DNA from: Pseudomonas sp. Ant30-3
GTDB lineage: Bacteria; Pseudomonadota; Gammaproteobacteria; Pseudomonadales; Pseudomonadaceae
Length of the DNA stretch: 32,018 nt
Direction: 5' to 3'
NCBI RefSeq assembly: GCF_000690905.1
Contig: NZ_JMCL01000102.1
Location: 1 to 32,018 of the forward strand
The notes beneath the pieces were generated by a model. That model had not been told where the DNA came from. It worked only from the letters and a program-made list of their open reading frames with translations, and ran no database searches. The stretch's first letter is position 1. Each line of letters opens with the position of its first letter. The translations under genes were made by a program, and so were the position numbers. Shown here one piece after another: positions 7,519 to 15,803 of the stretch.

Positions 7519-8790
7519 ATGACTGAGTCCGTTCTTGACTACATGACCCGCCTGGGTCGCGCTGCCCGCGAAGCCTCTCGCGTCATTGGCCGTGCCAGCA
7601 CCGCGCAGAAAAACCGCGCCTTGCAGGCTTCCGCCAATGCGCTTGACGCCGCACGCGTCGAGCTTGTCGCGGCCAACGAGCTGGATCTGGCGGCCGGTCG
7701 TGCCAGTGGTCTTGAACCTGCTTTGCTTGAGCGTCTGGCGCTGACGCCGGAGCGTATCGACGGCATGATTGTCGGCCTTCGCCAGGTTGCTGCCTTGCCG
7801 GACCCTGTCGGTGCGATCCGCGACATGAGCTTCCGGCCATCGGGCATCCAGGTGGGCAAAATGCGTGTGCCGCTCGGCGTGATCGGGATCATCTATGAAT
7901 CCCGGCCGAACGTGACCATTGATGCCGCCAGCCTGTGCCTCAAGTCCGGCAATGCAACCATTTTGCGTGGCGGCTCTGAAGCCATCCATTCCAATCGGGC
8001 CATCGCCGCCTGCATTCAGCGCGGCCTGGCCGAAGCCGATCTGCCGGCCGCTGTGGTGCAAGTGGTCGAAACCACCGATCGCGCCGCCGTCGGCGCGCTG
8101 ATCAGCATGCCGGAATACGTCGACGTCATCGTGCCGCGTGGTGGCCGCGGCCTGATCGAGCGGGTCAGCCGCGATGCCCGGGTCCCCGTGATCAAACACC
8201 TGGACGGCATCTGCCACGTCTACGTCAGTGCTCACGCCGACCTGGCAAAAGCACAACGCATCGCCTTCAATGCCAAGACTTATCGGTATGGCATCTGCGG
8301 TGCGATGGAAACGTTGCTGGTGGATCAAACCGTTGCCAAAGATTTCCTGCCGGCCATGGCCGCACAGTTCCGCGAAAAAGGCGTCGAGCTGCGCGGCTGC
8401 GAGCGTACGCAGGCGATCATCGATGCCAGCGCCGCGACTGAAGAAGACTGGAATACCGAGTATCTGGCGCCGATCCTGTCGATTCGTGTGGTCGACGGTC
8501 TGGATCAGGCCATCGAGCATATAAACGGCCATGGTTCCCACCACACCGACTCGATCGTCAGCGAAAACCTTAGCGAGACGCGGCGTTTCGTGGCTGAGGT
8601 CGATTCTGCGTCGGTGATGATCAACACCCCGACCTGCTTCGCCGATGGCTTTGAATACGGATTGGGTGCCGAAATTGGCATTTCTACTGATAAGCTGCAC
8701 GCCCGCGGCCCGGTGGGGCTGGAAGGTCTGACCTGCGAGAAATACATCGTGGTCGGTGATGGCCAGTTGCGCGGCCAGGCGTCGGTCTGA
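7519..8790 (+). CDS. proA: Gamma-glutamyl phosphate reductase
   Basis: ProA reduces gamma-glutamyl phosphate to glutamate semialdehyde with NADPH, the second step of proline synthesis, in the cytoplasm. At 423 residues it has the usual family length. Diagnostic stretches are GVIGIIYESRPNVT (about 118-131), LCLKSGNATILRGGSEA, and the catalytic Cys in HLDGICHVY (Cys232). The C-terminal RGPVGLEGLT and KYIV match the family end. There is no proB next to it, which is normal in Pseudomonas. The stop codon is followed immediately by nadD, so it heads the long plus-strand run. No good Shine-Dalgarno precedes the ATG, but there is no better in-frame start. Confidence 0.97.
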   Translation: MTESVLDYMTRLGRAAREASRVIGRASTAQKNRALQASANALDAARVELVAANELDLAAGRASGLEPALLERLALTPERIDGMIVGLRQVAALPDPVGAIRDMSFRPSGIQVGKMRVPLGVIGIIYESRPNVTIDAASLCLKSGNATILRGGSEAIHSNRAIAACIQRGLAEADLPAAVVQVVETTDRAAVGALISMPEYVDVIVPRGGRGLIERVSRDARVPVIKHLDGICHVYVSAHADLAKAQRIAFNAKTYRYGICGAMETLLVDQTVAKDFLPAMAAQFREKGVELRGCERTQAIIDASAATEEDWNTEYLAPILSIRVVDGLDQAIEHINGHGSHHTDSIVSENLSETRRFVAEVDSASVMINTPTCFADGFEYGLGAEIGISTDKLHARGPVGLEGLTCEKYIVVGDGQLRGQASV

Positions 8791-8791
8791 C

Positions 8792-9481
8792 TTGAGCGAC
8801 CTCAATCCGTCAGCGCCGAGCACGCCCTGCGACCCTGCGCCACGACGCATCGGCATGCTGGGCGGGACGTTCGATCCGGTGCACATCGGCCATTTGCGTG
8901 GCGCGCTGGAAGTCGCCGAATCGTTGGCGCTTGATGAATTGCGTCTGACACCGAGTGCGCGGCCGCCTCATCGCGGCACGCCGCAAGTGTCGGCCAAAGA
9001 CCGTCTGGCGATGGTCGAGTGCGCGGTGGCCGGTGTGGCGCCGTTGGTGGTGGATGCCCGCGAATTGCAGCGGGACAAACCGTCCTACACCATCGATACC
9101 CTGGAATTGATGCGTGCCGAACTGGCCGCGCAAGACCAGGTTTTTCTGCTTCTGGGCTGGGACGCGTTTTGCGGCCTGCCCACTTGGCACCGCTGGGAAG
9201 AGTTGCTCCAGCATTGCCACATCCTGGTGCTGCAACGCCCGGATGCCGACAGCGAACCGCCGGATGCCTTGCGCAACCTGCTGGCAGCGCGCTCGGTGAG
9301 CGACCCGCTGGCCCTGAAAGGGCCGAGCGGACAGATTGCATTCGTCTGGCAGACGCCGCTCGCGGTTTCCGCCACCCAGATCCGTCAACTGCTGGCCAGC
9401 GGTAAGTCGGTACGTTTCCTGGTGCCCGACGCGGTCCTGGCCTATATCGATGCGCACGGGCTTTACCGTGCGTCGAACTGA
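8792..9481 (+). CDS. nadD: Nicotinate-nucleotide adenylyltransferase
   Basis: NadD joins ATP and nicotinate mononucleotide to form deamido-NAD. The nucleotidyltransferase signature is RRIGMLGGTFDPVHIGHL, with the HxGH motif in HIGH. Later family stretches are RPPHR, LLLGWDAFCGLPTWHRW and the ISATxIR-like SATQIRQLL. The frame is open from an ATG at 8756 inside proA. The TTG at 8792, one base after the proA stop, gives 229 residues, close to the family norm (about 210-220), and is preferred. The first ATG afterwards (8858) would remove the first beta strand. The start codon is therefore an inference; the gene identity is not. Confidence 0.93.
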   Translation: MSDLNPSAPSTPCDPAPRRIGMLGGTFDPVHIGHLRGALEVAESLALDELRLTPSARPPHRGTPQVSAKDRLAMVECAVAGVAPLVVDARELQRDKPSYTIDTLELMRAELAAQDQVFLLLGWDAFCGLPTWHRWEELLQHCHILVLQRPDADSEPPDALRNLLAARSVSDPLALKGPSGQIAFVWQTPLAVSATQIRQLLASGKSVRFLVPDAVLAYIDAHGLYRASN

Positions 9482-9553
9482 ATGGGAGTGCTTCAAGGCA
9501 CGTGCAACAACGTGTATTGAACCACCCGAACACACGAGCAAAACGAGTTTTAT

Positions 9554-10048
9554 ATGACTGACAAAGACGTAGCTAAAGTAAAGCGCAAAGGCACATTCAA
9601 GAGCGCTCCGCTGCCAGTAGAGGTTCAAACCGGGCCGGAGCTGCGTGGCGAAGAACTGGTCAAGGTTGCCGTTGCAGCCCTGGAAGACGTGAAAGGCCAG
9701 GACATCCAGGTCATCGACGTTCGTGAAAAGCAGAGCATTACTGACTTCATGATCATCGCAACCGGTACTTCGAACCGCCAGATCGGCGCGATGCTGGACA
9801 AGGTCCGCGAAGCCGTCAAAGCCCTGGGCGTCAAGCCACTGGGTGAAGAAGGCAAGGGCGACAGCGACTGGGTCCTGTTGGACATGGACGATGTCATCGT
9901 GCACATGATGACTGCCTCGGCACGCCAGTTCTATGACCTGGAGCGCCTGTGGGCCGGTGCCGAGCAAAGCCGTTCGGCCAGCGCTGCTCACCACAGCCCG
10001 GAAAACACCCATGAGCATTTCACCAAGCTCAACAAAGACCAGCAATAA
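9554..10048 (+). CDS. rsfS: Ribosomal silencing factor RsfS (YbeB/Iojap family)
   Basis: RsfS binds ribosomal protein uL14 on the 50S subunit and blocks joining with 30S when nutrients are scarce. The Iojap core spans about residues 32-133 (VIDVREKQSITDFMIIATGTSNRQ, then SDWVLLDMDDVIVHMM and RQFYDLERLW). The protein is 164 residues, longer than the roughly 105 of E. coli. A Lys-rich N-terminal tail (KDVAKVKRKGTFK) and a His/Ser-rich C-terminal tail (HHSPENTHEHF) flank the core. It lies 72 bp after nadD and 9 bp before rlmH; the nadD-rsfS-rlmH-mrdA order is conserved across gammaproteobacteria. Confidence 0.95.
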   Translation: MTDKDVAKVKRKGTFKSAPLPVEVQTGPELRGEELVKVAVAALEDVKGQDIQVIDVREKQSITDFMIIATGTSNRQIGAMLDKVREAVKALGVKPLGEEGKGDSDWVLLDMDDVIVHMMTASARQFYDLERLWAGAEQSRSASAAHHSPENTHEHFTKLNKDQQ

Positions 10049-10057
10049 GGGCCCGCT

Positions 10058-10525
10058 GTGCGACTGCGACTGATCGCCGTCGGTTCACGCATGCCCAAAT
10101 GGGTGGAAGAAGGCTGGCATGAATATGCCAAGCGTCTTCCGTCCGAGCTGGCGCTGGAACTGGTGGAAATACCGCTCAACACCCGCGGCAAGAACGCCGA
10201 CGTGGCGCGTTTCATCCGTCAGGAAGGCGAAGCCATGCTGGCCAAGGTCGGGCCGAACGAGCGGGTTGTGACTCTCGAAGTCCACGGCAAGCCCTGGAGC
10301 ACCGAGCAACTGGCGGTCGAACTCGATCGCTGGCGGCTGGACTCGCGCACGGTCAATTTCATGGTCGGCGGCCCCGAAGGGCTGGCGCCTGAAGTCTGTG
10401 CCCGCGCTGATCAGCGCTGGTCGCTCTCGCCGTTGACATTGCCGCACCCGCTGGTGCGGATTCTCATCGGCGAACAGCTGTATCGTGCCTGGACAGTTCT
10501 GTCCGGCCACCCCTATCACAAGTAG
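10058..10525 (+). CDS. rlmH: 23S rRNA pseudouridine-1915 N3-methyltransferase
   Basis: RlmH (YbeA) is a SPOUT methyltransferase that methylates pseudouridine 1915 in helix 69 of 23S rRNA in assembled 70S ribosomes. The 155-residue length equals the E. coli protein. The SAM-binding knot is visible in NFMVGGPEGLAPEV, and the C-terminal tail GEQLYRAWTVLSGHPYHK is nearly invariant in the family. The start codon is GTG at 10058. AAGG overlapping the rsfS stop gives a usable ribosome binding site, so the two genes are probably coupled. Confidence 0.97.
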   Translation: MRLRLIAVGSRMPKWVEEGWHEYAKRLPSELALELVEIPLNTRGKNADVARFIRQEGEAMLAKVGPNERVVTLEVHGKPWSTEQLAVELDRWRLDSRTVNFMVGGPEGLAPEVCARADQRWSLSPLTLPHPLVRILIGEQLYRAWTVLSGHPYHK

Positions 10526-10534
10526 TTCTGCCTC

Positions 10535-12430
10535 ATGCCCCAGCCGATCCGCATCAAGGACCACGAAAAAGACGCCCGTCTGGTGCGTGGCCGTGTCGTG
10601 TTCGGTGCAATTGCGGTGGTGGCGCTGATTTGTGTGCTGATCGCGCGGCTGTATTTCCTCCAGGTGATCCAGTACGAGTATCACTCGACCCTGTCGGAAA
10701 ACAACCGGGTTCACGTGCAGCCGATTCCGCCGACTCGCGGGTTGATCTTCGACCGCAATGGCGTGGTGGTGGCCGATAACCGGCCCAGCTTCAGCCTGAG
10801 CATGACCCGCGAGCGCTCTGGCGACTGGCAGCAAGTGCTCGACGTGATTGTTGAAGTGCTGGAGCTGACGCCGGAAGACCGGGGGATCTTCGAAAAACGC
10901 ATGCGCCAGGGGCGTCGGCCATTCGAGCCGGTGCCGATCCTGTTCGAACTGACCGAAGAGCAGATCGCCCGGATCGCGGTGAACCAGTTCCGCCTGCCGG
11001 GGGTGGAAGTAGTTGCGCAACTGGTGCGGCATTATCCGCAGGGCGCGCATTTTGCGCACTCGGTGGGCTACATGGGGCGGATCAACGAGAAAGAGCTGAA
11101 AACCCTCGATCCGGTCAATTACAGCGGCACTCACCACATCGGCAAAACCGGCATCGAGCGTTTCTACGAGCCCGAGCTCCACGGTCAGGTGGGTTACGAA
11201 GAAGTCGAAACCAACGCTCGAGGCCGCGTCTTGCGGGTGCTCAAGCGGACCGATCCGATTCCCGGCAAGGACATCGTCCTGAGCCTGGACATCAAATTGC
11301 AGGAAGCCGCCGAAGCCGCGCTGGGCGGACGCCGTGGCGCGGTGGTGGCGCTGGATCCGGCGACCGGAGAAGTACTGGCGATGGTCAGTCAGCCGAGTTT
11401 CGATCCGAACCTGTTCGTCACCGGCATCAGCTTCAAGGCTTACGCCGAGCTGCGCGATTCCATCGACCGGCCGTTGTTCAACCGCGTACTGCGCGGTCTG
11501 TACCCGCCGGGTTCGACGATCAAGCCGGCGGTGGCGATTGCCGGACTGGACGCTGGCGTCGTGACCGCGTCGAGCCGGGTTTACGATCCCGGCTTTTACC
11601 AACTGCCTAATTACGACCACAAATACCGTAACTGGAACCGCAGTGGCGATGGCTATGTTGATCTGGACATGGCGATCATGCGGTCCAACGACACCTATTT
11701 CTACGACCTTGCGCACAAGCTCGGGATTGACCGGTTGTCGGCGTACATGAGCAAGTTTGGCATCGGCCAGAAGGTCTCGCTGGACATGTTCGAAGAGTCG
11801 GCGGGGCTGATGCCGACGCGGGAATGGAAACGCGCGACCCGGCGTCAGCCCTGGTTCCCGGGTGAAACGCTGATTCTGGGGATCGGCCAGGGCTACATGC
11901 AGTCGACCCCGTTGCAACTGGCCCAGGCCACGGCATTGGTTGCGAACAAAGGCATCTGGAATCGCCCGCACCTGGCCAAGACTGTCGAAGGCGAGCGGCC
12001 GAAGGATGACAACCCGATGCCGGACATCATTCTGCGTGACCCGTCCGACTGGACCAAGGTCAACCACGGCATGCAACAGGTGATGCACGGTGCCCGCGGT
12101 ACAGCGCGCAAAGCGGCGATCGGCGCGCAATACCGCATCGCCGGCAAAAGCGGTACGGCTCAGGTCGTGGCGATCAAACAGGGTGAGAAGTACGACCGCT
12201 CCAAGGTCCAGGAGCGCCATCGCGACCACGCCCTGTTCGTCGGCTTCGCGCCGGCCGACAACCCGAAGATTGTGGTGTCGGTGATGGTCGAGAACGGTGA
12301 GTCCGGGTCCGGCGTTGCCGCGCCGGTAGTGCGACAGATCATGGACGCCTGGCTGCTGGATCAGGAAGGCCACCTCAAGGCCGAATATGCCAGCCCAATC
12401 AGTGCGGAGGCTACGGCCCGTGAAGAGTAA
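10535..12430 (+). CDS. mrdA: Penicillin-binding protein 2 (elongasome transpeptidase)
   Basis: PBP2 cross-links peptidoglycan during rod elongation together with RodA. The 631-residue protein has an N-terminal membrane anchor (about 27-47), a pedestal domain (IPPTRGLIFDRNG) and a transpeptidase domain with PPGSTIKPA (nucleophile Ser327, Lys330), SND at about 388-390, and KSGTAQ near 544-549. Residue 327 is also the active-site position of the Pseudomonas aeruginosa enzyme. It lies 9 bp downstream of rlmH and overlaps rodA by 11 bp, the canonical mrdA-rodA pairing. The C-terminal GSGVAAPVVRQIMDAW matches the family. All catalytic motifs are intact. Confidence 0.97.
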   Translation: MPQPIRIKDHEKDARLVRGRVVFGAIAVVALICVLIARLYFLQVIQYEYHSTLSENNRVHVQPIPPTRGLIFDRNGVVVADNRPSFSLSMTRERSGDWQQVLDVIVEVLELTPEDRGIFEKRMRQGRRPFEPVPILFELTEEQIARIAVNQFRLPGVEVVAQLVRHYPQGAHFAHSVGYMGRINEKELKTLDPVNYSGTHHIGKTGIERFYEPELHGQVGYEEVETNARGRVLRVLKRTDPIPGKDIVLSLDIKLQEAAEAALGGRRGAVVALDPATGEVLAMVSQPSFDPNLFVTGISFKAYAELRDSIDRPLFNRVLRGLYPPGSTIKPAVAIAGLDAGVVTASSRVYDPGFYQLPNYDHKYRNWNRSGDGYVDLDMAIMRSNDTYFYDLAHKLGIDRLSAYMSKFGIGQKVSLDMFEESAGLMPTREWKRATRRQPWFPGETLILGIGQGYMQSTPLQLAQATALVANKGIWNRPHLAKTVEGERPKDDNPMPDIILRDPSDWTKVNHGMQQVMHGARGTARKAAIGAQYRIAGKSGTAQVVAIKQGEKYDRSKVQERHRDHALFVGFAPADNPKIVVSVMVENGESGSGVAAPVVRQIMDAWLLDQEGHLKAEYASPISAEATAREE

Positions 12431-13565
12431 TTTTGATCGCATCCTCTCCAGCGAGGATGTGATGCGTCGGCGTGCGACGCTGTTGCAACGCCTGCACATC
12501 GACGGTCCGTTGCTGATTCTGCTGCTGATGCTGGCCGCCGGCAGCCTGTTCGTTCTCTATTCGGCCAGTGGCAAGAGCTGGGATCTTCTGGCCAAGCAAG
12601 CCACGTCGTTCGGCATCGGTCTGGTGTCGATGATTGTCATCGCTCAATTCGAGCCGCGCTTCATGGCCCGCTGGGTGCCGGTGGGTTATGTGATCGGCGT
12701 GCTGTTGCTGGTTGTGGTGGATGTCATGGGCCACAACGCCATGGGTGCCACGCGCTGGATCAACATTCCCGGGGTTATCCGTTTCCAGCCTTCGGAATTC
12801 ATGAAGATCCTGATGCCGGCGATGATTGCCTGGTACTTGTCCAAGCGCACGTTGCCGCCGCAGCTCAAGCATGTCGGCGTGAGTCTGTTTTTGATCGGGT
12901 TGCCCTTTATTCTGATCGTGCGTCAGCCCGACCTCGGTACTTCGTTGCTGATTCTCGCGGGCGGCGCGTTTGTGCTGTTCATGGGTGGCCTGCGCTGGCG
13001 CTGGATCATGAGCGTGCTTGCCGCCGCCGTGCCTGTAGCGATCGCCATGTGGTACTTCGTCATGCACGATTACCAGAAACAGCGGGTGCTGACGTTTCTC
13101 GACCCGGAAAGCGATCCGCTCGGCACTGGCTGGAACATCATTCAGTCGAAAGCCGCCATCGGTTCCGGCGGCGTATTCGGCAAGGGCTGGCTGTTGGGCA
13201 CCCAGTCGCACCTGGACTTCCTGCCGGAAAGCCACACCGACTTCATTATTGCGGTGCTGGGTGAAGAGTTCGGCCTGGTGGGCATCTGCGCACTGCTGCT
13301 GATTTATCTGTTATTGATCGGTCGCGGGTTGGTAATTACCGCCCAGGCCCAGACATTGTTCGGCAAATTGCTCGCCGGAGCGTTGACCATGACGTTTTTT
13401 GTTTACGTTTTCGTCAACATCGGTATGGTCAGTGGCCTGTTGCCGGTTGTAGGGGTGCCGTTGCCATTCATTAGCTACGGAGGAACTTCGCTGGTGACGC
13501 TACTGTCAGCGTTTGGGGTTTTGATGTCGATCCATACCCATCGTAAGTGGATCGCACAGGTTTGA
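12420..13565 (+). CDS. rodA: Rod-shape peptidoglycan polymerase RodA (SEDS family)
   Basis: RodA is the SEDS glycosyltransferase that polymerises lipid II in the elongasome with PBP2. A GTG at 12420 is chosen because GGAGG lies 9 nt upstream, giving 381 residues (MKSNFDRIL...) and an 11-bp overlap with mrdA. An ATG at 12387 is in frame but lacks such a site. SEDS features include about ten transmembrane helices, RQPDLGTSLL, SKAAIGSGGVFGKGW, LPESHTDFI with the conserved Asp, and the C-terminal block GLLPVVGVPLPFISYGG. It is followed directly by mltB. Confidence 0.96.
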   Translation: MKSNFDRILSSEDVMRRRATLLQRLHIDGPLLILLLMLAAGSLFVLYSASGKSWDLLAKQATSFGIGLVSMIVIAQFEPRFMARWVPVGYVIGVLLLVVVDVMGHNAMGATRWINIPGVIRFQPSEFMKILMPAMIAWYLSKRTLPPQLKHVGVSLFLIGLPFILIVRQPDLGTSLLILAGGAFVLFMGGLRWRWIMSVLAAAVPVAIAMWYFVMHDYQKQRVLTFLDPESDPLGTGWNIIQSKAAIGSGGVFGKGWLLGTQSHLDFLPESHTDFIIAVLGEEFGLVGICALLLIYLLLIGRGLVITAQAQTLFGKLLAGALTMTFFVYVFVNIGMVSGLLPVVGVPLPFISYGGTSLVTLLSAFGVLMSIHTHRKWIAQV

Positions 13566-13582
13566 ATAAGGTGAAGAGTTCA

Positions 13583-14593
13583 ATGCAAGTAATGCGTGGC
13601 TGGGCGACTCGATACGCGCCGTGGGTCGGCCTGGTAGGCATCCTTGGTACTGCGCGGGAAGCGTCGGCCGGCGATTACGAAGGTTCACCCCAGGTGGCCG
13701 AATTCGTCGGTGAACTGACCCGCGACTACGGTTTCGCCGGTGAACAGTTGATGGGTGTGTTGCGCGAAGCCCAGCGCAAGCAGTCGATTCTTGACGCCAT
13801 CTCCAGGCCTGCCGAGCGGGTCAAACAGTGGAAAGAATACCGGCCAATGTTCATCACCGATGCGCGCATCGCCCGTGGTGTGGACTTCTGGCGCCAGCAT
13901 GAAGCGGTGCTGGCCAGGGCCGAGCAGGAATACGGCGTGCCGGCGCAGGTGATTGTGTCGATCATTGGCGTAGAAACCTTTTTCGGCCGCAATACCGGCA
14001 ACTTCCGAGTGATCGATGCGTTGTCGACCCTGGGCTTCGACTATCCTCCTCGCGCTGAATTCTTCCGCAAGGAGCTGCGCGAGTTTCTTCTGCTGGCCCG
14101 TGAAGAGCAGGTGGATCCGCTGACGCTCAAAGGCTCCTACGCCGGTGCGATGGGGCTGCCGCAGTTCATGCCGAGCAGCTTCCGCGCTTACGCAGTGGAC
14201 TTCGACGGCGATGGCCACATCAATATCTGGACCAACCCGGACGATGCCATTGGCAGTGTTGCCAGTTACTTCAAGCGTCATGGCTGGGTGGCCGGCGAAC
14301 CCGTCGTCAGTCGCGCCGATGCGCGGGGTGAGCAGGCTGACGAAGGTTTGACCACGGGCATCGAACCGACTAAAACCGTCGGGGAGTTGCGGGCGTTGGG
14401 GTGGTCAAGTCATGATGCGCTGCGCGATGATATGCCTGTCACGGCATTCCGCCTGGAAGGTGACAAGGGGCCTGAGAACTGGATGGGCCTGAAGAATTTT
14501 TACGCAATCACGCGTTATAACCGCAGTGTGATGTACGCCATGGCCGTACATCAACTGTCTGAGCAGCTGGTCCAAGCACGGGGCGTCAAGTAA
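13583..14593 (+). CDS. mltB: Lytic murein transglycosylase B (MltB family)
   Basis: The enzyme cleaves glycan strands with formation of 1,6-anhydromuramyl ends in the periplasm. A signal peptide-like start precedes the SLT domain. The catalytic Glu is in SIIGVETFFGRNTG (about Glu131), and further family stretches are AGAMGLPQFMPSSFRAYAVDFDG and GSVASYFKRHGW. There is no lipobox Cys, so it looks like a soluble periplasmic (SltB-like) form rather than an outer-membrane lipoprotein. The frame is open from 13547; 13583 is preferred because it clears the rodA stop and AAGAG lies upstream, but 13592 or GTG 13571 are possible. Its place between rodA and rlpA ties it to the elongation/septal cluster. 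Confidence 0.93.
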   Translation: MQVMRGWATRYAPWVGLVGILGTAREASAGDYEGSPQVAEFVGELTRDYGFAGEQLMGVLREAQRKQSILDAISRPAERVKQWKEYRPMFITDARIARGVDFWRQHEAVLARAEQEYGVPAQVIVSIIGVETFFGRNTGNFRVIDALSTLGFDYPPRAEFFRKELREFLLLAREEQVDPLTLKGSYAGAMGLPQFMPSSFRAYAVDFDGDGHINIWTNPDDAIGSVASYFKRHGWVAGEPVVSRADARGEQADEGLTTGIEPTKTVGELRALGWSSHDALRDDMPVTAFRLEGDKGPENWMGLKNFYAITRYNRSVMYAMAVHQLSEQLVQARGVK

Positions 14594-15609
14594 TGCGGGC
14601 ATTGCCTATGAATCAACCCCTGAAGCTCGTGGCGTTCGCCGGCTTGGCGCTGCTGGTTGCCAGCTGTACGACCAGCCGCTCGCCGACGCCGACAAAGTCG
14701 CCTTCCACCGCTGTGCGCGCAACGCCGGGGCTGGACATCAACCGTGCCCACAAAGATGGCGCGCCGTGGTGGGACGTCGATGTTTCGCGTATCCCGGATG
14801 CCACCCCGACCCTGCACAGCGGTCCTTATAAAGCCAACCCGTACACGGTGCTGGGCAAGACCTACTTCCCGCAGCAAGAGTCGAAAACCTACGTCGCCTC
14901 GGGCACAGCGTCCTGGTACGGCACCAAGTTCCATGGGCAGAACACCGCCAATGGTGAGGTGTATGACCTGTACGGCATGAGTGCCGCACACAAGACGTTG
15001 CCATTGCCGAGTTACGTTCGTGTGACCAACCTGGACAACAACAAGACGGTTGTCCTTCGGGTCAACGATCGCGGGCCGTTTTATTCCGACCGGATCATCG
15101 ACCTCTCCTATGCCGCCGCCAAGAAACTGGGCTATGCCGAAAGCGGCACCGCACGGGTCAAGGTTGAAGGCATCGATCCTCAACAGTGGTGGGCCGCCAA
15201 AGGCCGTGCGGCGCCTTTGATGTTGAACGAGCCAAAAATTGCGCAGACTGGCGCCCCGGTGCTGACGGCTTCTACCGGCACCGTCGAGCAATGGACACCA
15301 CCGCCGCAGCAACACGCCGCGGCCGTTGTGCCAGTGCAGATCGATGCAAAAAAAAACGCTTCTGTACCAGCGTCTGGCCAGTATCTGCAGGTGGGCGCGT
15401 TCGCCAACCCGGACGCTGCAGAACTCCTGAGATCGAAGCTCAGCGGGATGGTGAGCGCTCCGGTGTTCATCAGTTCGATCGTGCGTAACCAGCAGACCTT
15501 GCACCGGGTTCGCCTCGGGCCAATCGGCTCGCCGAATGAAATCCAGCAAGTGCAGAACAGCGTGCGTCTGGCCAATCTTGGTTCGCCGAGCGTGGTCACC
15601 GCCGAGTAA
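14593..15609 (+). CDS. rlpA: Septal ring lytic transglycosylase RlpA with SPOR domain (lipoprotein)
   Basis: RlpA in Pseudomonas is a lytic transglycosylase acting on glycan strands stripped of stem peptides at the septum. The start shares a base with the mltB stop (TAATG). A lipobox LLVASC follows the hydrophobic stretch. The double-psi beta-barrel domain spans about residues 97-195 (SGTASWYGTKFHGQNTANGE, then VLRVNDRGPF with the catalytic Asp, then IIDLSYAAAKKLG). A Pro/Ala-rich linker leads to a SPOR domain from about residue 260 (YLQVGAFANPDAAELL), which binds denuded septal peptidoglycan. The linker contains nine consecutive A's at 15348-15356. Slipping there in either direction would remove the SPOR domain. 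A second ATG at 14608 is possible. Confidence 0.94.
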   Translation: MRALPMNQPLKLVAFAGLALLVASCTTSRSPTPTKSPSTAVRATPGLDINRAHKDGAPWWDVDVSRIPDATPTLHSGPYKANPYTVLGKTYFPQQESKTYVASGTASWYGTKFHGQNTANGEVYDLYGMSAAHKTLPLPSYVRVTNLDNNKTVVLRVNDRGPFYSDRIIDLSYAAAKKLGYAESGTARVKVEGIDPQQWWAAKGRAAPLMLNEPKIAQTGAPVLTASTGTVEQWTPPPQQHAAAVVPVQIDAKKNASVPASGQYLQVGAFANPDAAELLRSKLSGMVSAPVFISSIVRNQQTLHRVRLGPIGSPNEIQQVQNSVRLANLGSPSVVTAE

Positions 15610-15803
15610 CACGCAGTACCTGATTGACGGTTCACTCGCGATTTTGGGGGGAACCTGGTTGTTGGCTCGCTGAAGAACAAAAGCCCGGCAAGGGTTCTGA
15701 GCGAACAGCTGAACACGCGATGGCTCGTTGGGTTTAACAAGCCTGAAGGCCATCTGATTAGTTTTGCCCTTGGGCAGTTTCCATTAGCGATTTCGAGAGA
15801 CGG

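Noticed and set aside
10085..12499. An 804-codon open frame on the minus strand opposite rlmH-mrdA
   Set aside because: It is antisense to two certain genes with intact catalytic motifs. Its length follows from high GC and codon bias, and the product is rich in His/Arg/Gln without any domain pattern.
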